This document shows, in pieces, positions 1-9,563 of a stretch of 37,761 nucleotides of DNA. Position numbers and translations under genes: made by a program. The notes below the pieces were generated by a model that saw nothing but the letters and a program-made list of their open reading frames with translations, was not told the DNA's origin and did no database searches. The DNA is from Candidatus Gallitreponema excrementavium (GTDB lineage Bacteria > Spirochaetota > Spirochaetia > Treponematales > Treponemataceae): contig JADIMM010000106.1 of NCBI GenBank assembly GCA_017694795.1, positions 1-37,761 on the forward strand, in the 5' to 3' direction. The stretch's first letter is position 1, and the number at the start of each line of letters is the position of its first letter.

Positions 1-35
1 ATTACCATAAAAAACCGGTAACAAGGAGACATTAC

Positions 36-3000
36 ATGAAGAAAAGTTGGTTTTTTTTTGCACTTATTGCTGTCCTGATTTTACAAGGCTGTAGTTCAAA
101 AAAACAAGAAATAAGTACTGCTGTTGAAGCCAAAGTCCAGGGCCCCCTTTACGTTATGGGAGGCACAAATTTTAATACCGGAATCAATTTTGACAGCGGT
201 GATATCAATACAAAATTAAACGAACTGTTTACACTGGATTATACACCTGCCTCAGGCCAGGCCTCATTAAACCAGAGTCTCAGCTTTGAAGAAATGGGAG
301 GAAATTCAAATTCAAGCTCCGGAAAAGGAATAGTACCGGGGTTAAGAAGCCTCGACAAATATAAAATTGACTATACGACCAAAACTGCCACCAATACAGA
401 GTTTGAAAACACAATGGCAGAAATGGGGATTCAGGAAAAAGACAAATACTCAGAAGAAGCCTACAAGGATACAGTTTTTGAGATAGAATCCTACGGCCCA
501 ATAGGGAGTATTAACACCTCTGAAGAAAATTCCCAGTCGGGTAATACAATCTTTGTCAATTTTTCAGAACCGGTAATACCCTTAACCGCCATCGGGGAAC
601 CGGTTAATAAATCTGATTTTATTACGGTTTCCCCGGAGGTTCCCGGTGTTTTCCGCTGGAAGGGAACAAGGCTTATAACCTTTGAACCGGAAGAAAAATT
701 CCTCCCCCAGCAGATTTATACCGTAAAAGTAAATCCGGAGTTAAAGGCTCTTTCAGGAAAGACCCTGGAAGGAATGACTGAATTCACATTTAACACAGAG
801 TCACTTTCTATTAAATCTATGGTTTTGGGGCCAGACCTGCTTCCCGAAAACGGCAGGAGGATTTATACACATGAAATGGACAACATCCCCCCCCAGATTT
901 TAAAAACAATTGACCTGGATTTTTCATATTATGTTAATGCCCAGGATGTGGAAAAATGGGTAAAAATAAGCTGGAATAAAGAAGGCACGGCAGAACCTTT
1001 TACCGTAAAAATGGTTTCTGATACAAAAGCGAGGCTGTCACTGGGCAATCTTCCCCCGGTAAATACGGAGGTTACGGTAACACTTTTAAAGGGGGCTGTC
1101 TCCTATAAGGGAAAACTCGGAAGAACAAAAGACCAAAAACTTTCCTTTACCACATTAAAACCCTTTGAATTCCGGGAAAGCAGGGAGGGTGAAACATACG
1201 GTATAATTTCCAACCCTGTAACAATAACCATGAACCAGCCGGTAACACTGGAAAGCATCCTAAAAAACATCCGGACTGAGCCGGCTATGGAAATAACGGA
1301 AGATAACATAAGATTCTTTGGAGGAAATTCTTTTACAGTTTACGGACTTCCGGTGGAATTTGACTGGGAATACAACATTATCCTGGAAAAGGATTTCCAA
1401 GATATTTACGGCCAGTCCCTGGGAAACAGGGAAATAATCCCCGTCAAAGTACCTGACGGAGCCAGTTTTGTTAATGTTACCGGGTCTTATTTTTCCCTCT
1501 TGGAAGCAGAATTTCCACCCAAAGTTCTTATCGATTACCAGAATATTCCGAGAGACGGAACATACTATATTGCAAGCATTGAGAATCCCTTTTCAAGATA
1601 TTTAGATGTACAAGATTATGATTCAGGGAAAAATCTGCCTGCAGGAGAAAAAAACAAGAGATACATTGAAGAGGTGGATTTCAGCCCCTATTTAAATGAA
1701 TCTTTAAAAGGCTTTGTCGCAATAGATGTTGAAGCCCCCTATACATACAAATACTATGACTGGAAAACAAAAGAGTTAAAAACATCTGAGGATACTTACA
1801 GCGAAACAAGAAAGATACAGGTAACCGATTTGGGTGTAACTGTAAGGACAGGAATAAACAAAAGCGTTGTCTGGGTAAACAAACTCTCCAACGGAGAACC
1901 GGTAGAAGGTGCAAATGTATATCTTGTGGATTATGAAAAGGCAAGGGAAGCATCCCCTTTAACCGATATAGCCGAATACTTTTCCTATACCAAAGGCTGC
2001 ACGGACTCCAACGGTATTGCAATATTGGACACCACGGCAGGTCTTGTGGATGCCATGGAAGATTATCACTCTTACATTGTTGCGGTAGAAACCAAGGATG
2101 AATCCGACAAGGTTTTCTTTGAACCAAATTCCCACAATCCCTGGCGGGGAGGTGTCGATTACAGAAATTTAGTCTATTCAATCGAAAAACAACCGGAGGT
2201 TTTTCTGTTTACAGACAGGGGGCTTTATAAACCCGGGGAAACTTTAAGTTACAGCGGAATTTGGATGGACTTGCAGTGCGGAATTTATACCCCTGCGGGA
2301 GAACAAGAACTAACTATAAAACTATCGGAACCATCCTGGGATGGGGATGTAATATATGAAGAAAAACTAATTACAAACGAATCCGGTTCTTTCAGTGGTG
2401 AAATAAAAGTTCCTGATGAGTTGGATCCTGACTATTATAATCTTGAAGTTTATGTTTCTTCTAAATCTTACAGCACGGCGTCGATTCCGGTAAAAATAGG
2501 TTTTTTTGAGAGACTGAAATTCCAGGTTACCTCAAAGCTTCCGGAAACAATTTCCAACGGACCAGGATGTATAAAGGGTGACACAATTTCAATTCCGGTA
2601 ACAGCTTCTTATCTTGCCGGAGGAGCCTTAGGAAGTGCGGAATACAGCACATCATGGTACAAAGCCCCCAGTTATTTCTCGCCACAAACCCAGGAAACCA
2701 AGGGATACAGGTTTGGAATAAACAATTACCAGGGCAGAAAATTAATAACCACAGACAACGGACAGCTTGACGGAAACGGAACAGTTACCCTCTCTTTAAG
2801 TACTGATGACGGGGACGAAGACGGCGGAACCTATGTTTACAGCATGTGGACAGATGTTACGGATTCTTCAAACCAGCAAATCGGTACAGGAAATTCTGTA
2901 ACAGTGCACCCGGCATCATTCTACATCGGATTAAAAGGCAGAAGATATAATACCATCAGTAAAGGTAAAGAATTCAAATTTGAATACATTCTGGCCGATA

Positions 3001-6000
3001 CCCGGGGAAACAGGCTAAAGGATAAAAAACAGCTTGGTTCAAAAAACACGGAACTGTACTACGAAATTACAAGAACCGATTACACCGAAACCCTGAGAAC
3101 CGGTGTAAACGGAAATGTTTTCACAAGCTACACAAGAAATAATGTTACCGAGGCAACCGGCAAACTCAAACTGGACATTTCGGGAAACATTCCTTTTACG
3201 CCCGAAAAGAGCGGAGAATATACCCTTTCGGTTTATGCCTTTGATAAAAACAACCGTAAGACAAAAACCGAGCTCTCCTTTTTTGTAACCGGTTCAGGGT
3301 ACTACATGATGCCCGAAAAAGACATTATGCTTTATCCCTCCCAAGACATTTACAATCCGGGGGACAAGGCAGAAATAATAATGCAAAGCCCCTTACCTGA
3401 AGGTGACTATTTAATCACCGTGGAACGGGAAGGAATTTTCTCAACAGAAATAAAACATTTTGACGGTTCCATAAATACGTTTGAAATTCCTATTGCCAGA
3501 AACTATACCCCCGTAGTTTATGTTTCAGTATGTTCTTATTCCGTAAGATCAGGAGAACCGGTACACAAATACGGGGAAACAGATCTTGATAAACCAAAAG
3601 AATATTTTGGAATTACTGCAATAAATGTAAACCCATATGTAAAATCTTTTAACATAAAAGCCGAATCGGATAAAAAAGTTTACAGACCTGGGGAAACTGT
3701 AACAATGGATTTGACTGCCACAAAAGACGGAAAGCCTATTGAAAATGCAGAGCTTATTCTTTTGGCAGTAGACCGGGGCGTTTTGGACCTGATAAATTAC
3801 AGGGTTCCAGACCCGATAGAATTCTTTTATAATCCCGGGAAATTTCCCCTCTTTGTTTCAGGAGGAAGCAGTTACACTTACATAACTGACCCGGTTACCT
3901 ATGACATAAAAAATCTTGCAGGAGGAGACGCTTCCCAAACCGGAAAACTGGACGACGAAAGAACAGACTTTAATCCCACGGCGGTTTTCAAACCCGGAAT
4001 AATAACCGGCAAGGATGGAAAGGCCACGGTTCAGTTTACTTTGCCTGATAACCTTACAACCTACCGTGTAACAGTTATCGGAGTCAGCGGAAATGAATTT
4101 GCAAGACAGGAACAGGAACTGGGAGTGCAGAATCCGGTAAATGTAAGGGAAGTTCTTCCCAGAAGGCTGCGGATCAGAGACACAGCGGAAGCCGGAGTCT
4201 TAATTACAAACCTTGACAAGGATGCCCACGAAATTTCCGTAGAAATAGAAGTAAGCCCCTTTGAAGAAATAACCGGAGGTAAAATAATCCAAGGAGGGGA
4301 AGCCTTTATAGACGGAGTAAGCCGCAACAGGATAACCGTTAATTCAGGGGAAACCCTTCCCGTTTATTTTGACATTGGGGCAGTAAAGGAAGGCCAGATC
4401 AAAATAGAATTTACGGTTTTATCCGATGTACTTAACGAAAAAATAACCTATCCCCTGATTATCGAAAAACCCAATGTTTATGAAACGGTAACAACAATAG
4501 GCCAAATCGACAGCTCAAAAAAAAAGGGGACAGCCACAGAAAGGATTATTCTTCCTGCAGCCGATTCCAGGGAAGGAAATCTGGAAGTTACACTGGAAAG
4601 CTCAAAGCTTTCTTCACTTAAAGAAGCAGCGGATTATACCTTTCACTACCCTTACGGATGCCTTGAACAAAGGTCTGCGGCAATACTGCCCCTGGTACTT
4701 TTTGGAGATTACATAAAAGAACTGGGGCTGGATTCCGAAGTTGAAAATCCCCAAAAAGTAATAGAAACCGAAATAAAGGAATGGTATAAGTCACAGCTTT
4801 CGGACGGAAGTTTCCCCTATTGGCCGGATGGAACCAGCAAAAACACCTTTGTTACAAACCGGATTGCACATATTTTTGCCCTCATAAAGAAAAAGAATAT
4901 CTGCGATATTGATGAAAAAGTTTACGGCAGGCTCATGGACTGGGTTCAATCGGATTATCAGAACCGCTCCTTTGAAAGCGATTCAAAAAATAAACTTTAT
5001 GAAGCCTATGTACTTTCACTTACAGGAAGATACATTCCACAGTCAGGGGAAATTTCTGAATACGGACTGAAAAAAGAAACCGGTATGGAAGAAACAGCCA
5101 TGGCAGGACTCATAATGCTTAATATGGGAAACCAGAAAGATGCAAAAACCCTGGCAAAAAAAATTGAGAGGGCCATAGTCCCAACTGCACAGGGAATTGA
5201 AACAGATGCACTTATTGAATCAAAAAACTATTTTTATTCTGTAAGTACAACCCTGGCAAATATGATGCAACTTTTGGTAAGCCTTGATCCTGATGATGAA
5301 AATGTAAACAGAATCTTCCATACGCTTTTATCAGAACGCAAAACCTTAAATGGTTACTGGAGCAATACAGCCGGCACTTTCAAAGTTTTTGAAGCCGTGG
5401 ACACACTGATAACAAAGGCCCAGCTTGCTGATACGGATTTTAAAGGTTCTTTGTATATAAATAAAAATGAAATTTTAAGCCATGTATTTAAGGGTTTAAG
5501 TGATACGAGAATTTCAAAATCCATGGAATACCAGGGAGAAGAACTTAAAAATATAAAAGAAAACGAACCCTTTAATCTTACCTTTGAAAAAGATGGTAAA
5601 GGTTCACTCCTTTATACAACAAAGTTGAGGTATGCAGTTCCGGCAGAAAACTACAAGGCAAAAGATATGGGAATAAGCCTTTTTTATGAAATCCGGGATT
5701 TGGAAACTGACGAAATTGTAGAATCAGAGCTTGTCAGTGGAAAAATGTACAAGGTAACGGTAAATGTGGATTCCCCCCACAGCAGGGATTTTCTTGCCTT
5801 AAGGGTTCCGATACCTTCCGGCTGTGAAATCCTCGACTCAAGTTACGCAACAACCTCGGCAAATGCGGTTTCGTCAGTCAAATCCTCTGGTTCCGGATAC
5901 TGGAATTATCCTGATAATAAATACATTTTTGATAACGAAATCCAGTATTTCTGGGATAAATTTGATTACGGGCAAACAAGCCTTACATTCACAATACGGG

Positions 6001-6104
6001 CCACAAGACGGGGTGTATATCCGGTCCAGCCTGTAACAGCAGAATGTATGTACGAACCGGAGATTTTCGGAAGAACTGAGGGCAGGCTGTTTACAATCAA
6101 ATAG
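36..6104 (+). CDS. yfhM: Alpha-2-macroglobulin family lipoprotein (YfhM type)
   Basis: Predicted lipoprotein of 2022 residues, probably anchored in the periplasm, where bacterial alpha-2-macroglobulins are thought to trap attacking proteases. The N-terminus is a lipoprotein signal with lipobox LQGC (Cys19). The key motif is the thioester tetrad CLEQ at residues 1542-1545 inside YPYGCLEQRSAA, so the covalent trap appears intact. The region before it reads as many beta-sandwich (MG-like) domains, with an Ig-like stretch around residues 150-250; an all-alpha thioester domain follows, and the C-terminus looks like a receptor-binding-like beta domain. At 2022 residues it is longer than the roughly 1650 of E. 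coli YfhM. The start is supported by AAGGAG nine bases upstream of the ATG. The next gene, pbpC, is its usual partner. A strong terminator follows. Family assignment is secure; the target protease is unknown. Confidence 0.93.
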   Translation: MKKSWFFFALIAVLILQGCSSKKQEISTAVEAKVQGPLYVMGGTNFNTGINFDSGDINTKLNELFTLDYTPASGQASLNQSLSFEEMGGNSNSSSGKGIVPGLRSLDKYKIDYTTKTATNTEFENTMAEMGIQEKDKYSEEAYKDTVFEIESYGPIGSINTSEENSQSGNTIFVNFSEPVIPLTAIGEPVNKSDFITVSPEVPGVFRWKGTRLITFEPEEKFLPQQIYTVKVNPELKALSGKTLEGMTEFTFNTESLSIKSMVLGPDLLPENGRRIYTHEMDNIPPQILKTIDLDFSYYVNAQDVEKWVKISWNKEGTAEPFTVKMVSDTKARLSLGNLPPVNTEVTVTLLKGAVSYKGKLGRTKDQKLSFTTLKPFEFRESREGETYGIISNPVTITMNQPVTLESILKNIRTEPAMEITEDNIRFFGGNSFTVYGLPVEFDWEYNIILEKDFQDIYGQSLGNREIIPVKVPDGASFVNVTGSYFSLLEAEFPPKVLIDYQNIPRDGTYYIASIENPFSRYLDVQDYDSGKNLPAGEKNKRYIEEVDFSPYLNESLKGFVAIDVEAPYTYKYYDWKTKELKTSEDTYSETRKIQVTDLGVTVRTGINKSVVWVNKLSNGEPVEGANVYLVDYEKAREASPLTDIAEYFSYTKGCTDSNGIAILDTTAGLVDAMEDYHSYIVAVETKDESDKVFFEPNSHNPWRGGVDYRNLVYSIEKQPEVFLFTDRGLYKPGETLSYSGIWMDLQCGIYTPAGEQELTIKLSEPSWDGDVIYEEKLITNESGSFSGEIKVPDELDPDYYNLEVYVSSKSYSTASIPVKIGFFERLKFQVTSKLPETISNGPGCIKGDTISIPVTASYLAGGALGSAEYSTSWYKAPSYFSPQTQETKGYRFGINNYQGRKLITTDNGQLDGNGTVTLSLSTDDGDEDGGTYVYSMWTDVTDSSNQQIGTGNSVTVHPASFYIGLKGRRYNTISKGKEFKFEYILADTRGNRLKDKKQLGSKNTELYYEITRTDYTETLRTGVNGNVFTSYTRNNVTEATGKLKLDISGNIPFTPEKSGEYTLSVYAFDKNNRKTKTELSFFVTGSGYYMMPEKDIMLYPSQDIYNPGDKAEIIMQSPLPEGDYLITVEREGIFSTEIKHFDGSINTFEIPIARNYTPVVYVSVCSYSVRSGEPVHKYGETDLDKPKEYFGITAINVNPYVKSFNIKAESDKKVYRPGETVTMDLTATKDGKPIENAELILLAVDRGVLDLINYRVPDPIEFFYNPGKFPLFVSGGSSYTYITDPVTYDIKNLAGGDASQTGKLDDERTDFNPTAVFKPGIITGKDGKATVQFTLPDNLTTYRVTVIGVSGNEFARQEQELGVQNPVNVREVLPRRLRIRDTAEAGVLITNLDKDAHEISVEIEVSPFEEITGGKIIQGGEAFIDGVSRNRITVNSGETLPVYFDIGAVKEGQIKIEFTVLSDVLNEKITYPLIIEKPNVYETVTTIGQIDSSKKKGTATERIILPAADSREGNLEVTLESSKLSSLKEAADYTFHYPYGCLEQRSAAILPLVLFGDYIKELGLDSEVENPQKVIETEIKEWYKSQLSDGSFPYWPDGTSKNTFVTNRIAHIFALIKKKNICDIDEKVYGRLMDWVQSDYQNRSFESDSKNKLYEAYVLSLTGRYIPQSGEISEYGLKKETGMEETAMAGLIMLNMGNQKDAKTLAKKIERAIVPTAQGIETDALIESKNYFYSVSTTLANMMQLLVSLDPDDENVNRIFHTLLSERKTLNGYWSNTAGTFKVFEAVDTLITKAQLADTDFKGSLYINKNEILSHVFKGLSDTRISKSMEYQGEELKNIKENEPFNLTFEKDGKGSLLYTTKLRYAVPAENYKAKDMGISLFYEIRDLETDEIVESELVSGKMYKVTVNVDSPHSRDFLALRVPIPSGCEILDSSYATTSANAVSSVKSSGSGYWNYPDNKYIFDNEIQYFWDKFDYGQTSLTFTIRATRRGVYPVQPVTAECMYEPEIFGRTEGRLFTIK

Positions 6105-6133
6105 CAAATAAATCAAAATTTTTGAAAGTCACA

Positions 6134-6176
6134 GGGGGCGGTTTTCCGGATTGGGGGAAAACCGCCCCCTTTTTTT
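6134..6176 (+). terminator. Rho-independent terminator after the alpha-2-macroglobulin gene
   Basis: A perfect 14-bp stem (GGGGGCGGTTTTCC at 6134-6147 with its complement at 6156-6169) is followed by seven T. It separates the alpha-2-macroglobulin gene from pbpC, so pbpC needs its own promoter. Confidence 0.93.
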
Positions 6177-6294
6177 ATATCAAGGAAATCTGCCAAACTA
6201 AACCCTGTTATCCTTTTATAAAAATCTCCGGGAAAGCGGCAAACCCGGCAAAAACCTTAAAAATCCGGTTCGTTTTAAAACCACATTCTCCGTA

Positions 6295-6332
6295 GTGTAC
6301 AATCATGAAAAAAAAACTATAATGATTCAGGT
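6295..6332 (+). promoter_or_regulatory. Putative leaderless promoter of pbpC
   Basis: A perfect -10 box TATAAT lies at 6318-6323, nine bases before the pbpC ATG; the -35 region is poor. No convincing ribosome-binding site precedes the ATG. A start at the usual 6-8 bases after the -10 would give an mRNA with almost no leader. Inferred from sequence only. Confidence 0.5.
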
Positions 6333-8702
6333 ATGAAAAAATTTTTTGAAAAACTAAAAAACTTTCTAAAAACGGCAGTAAAAAATACAGCAGTAAAGAT
6401 TTTTATAATTTTAATTATTGTGGTTATGGCAGGATTCCTGCTCTTAAGATTTTTTCCATACAAAGACCTTTCCTCATTCAGGAACAGAGACTGGAGTACA
6501 AGATTTTATGACAGGGCAGACAATCTGTGCCACATAGCCTATGTTGATGATGGCATACAAAGGGAATTTTACCCAATAAAAAATTTTAACAAGGACTTTA
6601 TATTTGTTCTTTTGGAAAGCGAAGATAAAAGATTTTTTTCCCACAACGGTGTTGATTTTAAAGCCATATTGAGGGCCTTATTACAGAATATCAAGTCCGG
6701 AGAAACTACCAGCGGGGCCTCAACAATAACCATGCAGCTTGCAAGAATTATTTCCGGCAAAACCGCCGTAAACAGAAACATTTGGGATAAAATCCAGGAA
6801 GCCCTTAATGCCATAAGACTTGAAATGCGGTTTTCAAAAACTGAAATTCTGGAAATGTATATAAATTCAGTTCCTTTCGGATTCAGAACTGAAGGCTTCC
6901 AGTCTGCTTCAAGAAAATTCTTTTCCAAACCTCTCAATTTACTCAACCTTAAGGAATTCCTGTGCCTTGTTACAATTCCCCGGAGACCCAATCTTTACTC
7001 ACCACTGGAAAATCCTGAAGCCAACGGAAAAGCGGCCTACAGGTTATATAAATCAATCAAGGAAGATCTAAACTCTCCCGGAAATTCCGGCTCAACCGGA
7101 AACAAGAACTCCGGAATATTGATTCAGGAATATACCGAAGAAGATTTTTTAGCAACTGCAAAATCTGCCTCCAGCTATAACATTCCTTTTGAGTTTCCCC
7201 ACCTGATTACAAGGATTTTAACAGAATACAAAACCAAAAAAGAGGAATATCCCCCGGACTATAAACTCACTCTAAGTCTTTCTGCCCAAAAGACAGGTGA
7301 AAAACTTCTTAACATGGCACTTCAAAAAGTATCCGGCCACAGACTCAGTAACGGGGCGGTTTTTGCAATGGATAACCGGACTGGTGAAATCCTTATTTGG
7401 ATTGGCAGCGGAAATTTTTATGATTCTTCCACCAACGGACAGATTGACGGAGTTACAGTTTTCAACCAGCCCGGAAGCAGCCTGAAACCCTTTCTATACT
7501 GTCTTGCCCTGGAAAAAGGATTTAAACCAAATTCAATACTTCCCGATATTCCCACAATTTTCGGAACCCACGAAGTTTACGGCCCTGAGAACTTTAATAA
7601 TAAATTCAATGGTCCTGTAAGATTAAGAACAGCCCTTGCTTCCTCCCTTAATATTCCGGCAGTATATCTTCTTAACCAAATTGGAATCGTAGAATATGTT
7701 GAAACTTTAAAAAAACTGAATTTTGAGTCTGTAGAAGAAAAATCCCGGGAAAGCGGACTGGGCATTGCACTGGGAAATACCCCGGTAAGGCTTCTGGATA
7801 TTACAACTGCATTCAGTGTTTTTACCCGGGACGGAAAGTATATTTCTCCGGTTTATAATTCAGAAGAAGCCGCAAAACGAAAAACCGAGGGTATTGCAGT
7901 GGAAAAAATTTTTAATCAGGATACGGCCAGAATAATAGCAAAAATCCTTTCTGATAAAAGCTCAAGGGTAACCGGATTCGGTTTTGTCACAAACTTTGAC
8001 ACAGAGTTTCCCAGTATTTTTAAAACCGGCACGGCAAATCAATTCCAAAGCATAACGGCTCTGGGGGCCTCCATGAATTACACAGTGGGAGTCTGGATGG
8101 GAAATTTTTCCGGGGAAACAGTACAGGGAACTACAGGAAGTTCAATGCCGGCAGCAGTTGTAAAAGAGCTCCTCACTTTTTTTGAAAAATCGGAACCCCC
8201 TGCAAGCTACGGCAAAAACTTTCCCGAACCAGAAAACTGGAAGAAACAGCCTGTTTGTACCCTTTCGGGAAAACTTAAAACAGTAAACTGTCCGGGAACA
8301 TTTTATGAATATATACCTGTAAACGGAATGGAAGACGAATGCGACTGGCATCAAAAAGATGGAAATCAAACCGTTACTGTTCTTCCTGCCGAGTACGACC
8401 AGTGGAATAAAATGTATAAAAATCCTGCAGAAATAAATTACGGCTCAAAACCTCTTTCTTTGGAAATGCCTAAAACCGGAGAGGTTTATCTTCTGGATAT
8501 GTCTGTCCCTATTGAAAAAAGAGGGATTCCTCTTTCAATAACCGGCGGAAACAAAGAACCTATTCTGGTTTACTACGACGGAGTTTTCATCGGAGAATAC
8601 AATTTTCCATACAACTGCCTTCTCCCCCTGGAAACCGGAAAACACAGCATTGAAGTTATTTCAAGCGACACAAAATGCTCTGCAACTTATTTTGTCAGAT
8701 AA
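6333..8702 (+). CDS. pbpC: Penicillin-binding protein 1C (bifunctional transglycosylase/transpeptidase)
   Basis: Class A penicillin-binding protein of 789 residues that polymerises and cross-links peptidoglycan at the outer face of the inner membrane. A short cytoplasmic tail and one membrane segment (about residues 18-38) are followed by a GT51 glycosyltransferase domain with catalytic Glu97 in ESEDKRFFSHNG. The transpeptidase domain carries all three penicillin-binding motifs: SSLK (Ser382), SLN (438-440) and KTG (564-566). The last 120 or so residues match the beta-rich C-terminal module typical of PBP1C. Its position directly after a YfhM-type alpha-2-macroglobulin repeats a known pairing and supports PBP1C over PBP1A or 1B. 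It is separated from that gene by a terminator, so it is probably transcribed alone. Its 3' end overlaps the convergent rfuD by 8 bases. Confidence 0.93.
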   Translation: MKKFFEKLKNFLKTAVKNTAVKIFIILIIVVMAGFLLLRFFPYKDLSSFRNRDWSTRFYDRADNLCHIAYVDDGIQREFYPIKNFNKDFIFVLLESEDKRFFSHNGVDFKAILRALLQNIKSGETTSGASTITMQLARIISGKTAVNRNIWDKIQEALNAIRLEMRFSKTEILEMYINSVPFGFRTEGFQSASRKFFSKPLNLLNLKEFLCLVTIPRRPNLYSPLENPEANGKAAYRLYKSIKEDLNSPGNSGSTGNKNSGILIQEYTEEDFLATAKSASSYNIPFEFPHLITRILTEYKTKKEEYPPDYKLTLSLSAQKTGEKLLNMALQKVSGHRLSNGAVFAMDNRTGEILIWIGSGNFYDSSTNGQIDGVTVFNQPGSSLKPFLYCLALEKGFKPNSILPDIPTIFGTHEVYGPENFNNKFNGPVRLRTALASSLNIPAVYLLNQIGIVEYVETLKKLNFESVEEKSRESGLGIALGNTPVRLLDITTAFSVFTRDGKYISPVYNSEEAAKRKTEGIAVEKIFNQDTARIIAKILSDKSSRVTGFGFVTNFDTEFPSIFKTGTANQFQSITALGASMNYTVGVWMGNFSGETVQGTTGSSMPAAVVKELLTFFEKSEPPASYGKNFPEPENWKKQPVCTLSGKLKTVNCPGTFYEYIPVNGMEDECDWHQKDGNQTVTVLPAEYDQWNKMYKNPAEINYGSKPLSLEMPKTGEVYLLDMSVPIEKRGIPLSITGGNKEPILVYYDGVFIGEYNFPYNCLLPLETGKHSIEVISSDTKCSATYFVR

Positions 8703-9555
8703 TTTTATTTTTTACATTTCTGTTTTTAAGTTTCCTGAATACCGAAATAATAACAAAAGCAACAAAACAGAATACATAAGGCAGAGAAATCATCAGAGAT
8801 GAAAATCCTGTATTTTCATCATAAACAGATATGTCAAACAATGACAACACTAATTGCAAACCGAAAATTATAATAGCCCAAAAGGTCGAAAGCACCATAT
8901 CTTCCAAACCAAGGAAAATAATGATTAGGGCGATCCAACCTCTTCCGCTTGTAAGTCCGGGTATATAGGCATCTACCTGAATAGACAGCAAAATACCAGC
9001 AAGGGAAGCAAAAAATCCGGAGGCAAACCAGGAAAATACTTTCATTCCAAAAACATTATATCCTTCGTTTATCAAAAACTCGCTGTCTTTGCCGCACAGT
9101 CTAAATGCAATTCCATGTAGTGTTTCATGAAAAAAATATTCTATTACACCAACCAAAGTCGTACCCAAAACAAAGGATAAAATCATAATAATTACCGATA
9201 GTTCAGAATCATAATTATAGTAGATTATTTCATGGGAGCCATAAAAAAGCTTTGCCAAAAATCCTGCCAGTCCCGTAAAAACAAGGTTTAATGCCAGACC
9301 GGAAAACATACAGTCCCCCTTTGATTTTAAGGTAACCCAAGCCACGGTGCCGGACATAACACCGAGAATCAAAGATGCAATCACTAAACTAAAAACCATG
9401 CTTCCTGTCAATTCATAGAACATGAGATTAAACAAAGCCCCCAATACACCGCAACCCTCCAAAAAAAGTGCCAGCATACCGGCTTTTTGTGAAATAAGGG
9501 CAGCAATAATAAAAAACAAAAGTGATGTAAAATTAAATAAGTATATATAATCCAT
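8695..9555 (-). CDS. rfuD: Riboflavin ABC transporter permease RfuD
   Basis: Polytopic inner-membrane permease of about 286 residues in the BPD_transp_2 (ribose/nucleoside permease) family, with eight to nine hydrophobic segments. Last gene of the FMN-riboswitch-led operon rfuABCD, which identifies the cargo as riboflavin by analogy with the Treponema pallidum system. I place the start at ATG 9555, eight bases after the rfuC stop, with GGGAG inside the end of rfuC as ribosome-binding site. An in-frame TTG at 9573 would start on top of that site and is less likely. The stop lies inside pbpC on the other strand, with no terminator between the converging genes. Confidence 0.85.
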   Translation of the reverse strand: MDYIYLFNFTSLLFFIIAALISQKAGMLALFLEGCGVLGALFNLMFYELTGSMVFSLVIASLILGVMSGTVAWVTLKSKGDCMFSGLALNLVFTGLAGFLAKLFYGSHEIIYYNYDSELSVIIMILSFVLGTTLVGVIEYFFHETLHGIAFRLCGKDSEFLINEGYNVFGMKVFSWFASGFFASLAGILLSIQVDAYIPGLTSGRGWIALIIIFLGLEDMVLSTFWAIIIFGLQLVLSLFDISVYDENTGFSSLMISLPYVFCFVAFVIISVFRKLKNRNVKNKII

Positions 9556-9563
9556 TGTTAAAA

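Noticed and set aside
1681..2181. A 166-codon minus-strand frame within the alpha-2-macroglobulin gene
   Set aside because: It is antisense to a well-supported gene, has no ribosome site, and encodes a composition (Pro, Leu, Arg, His rich) typical of shadow frames.
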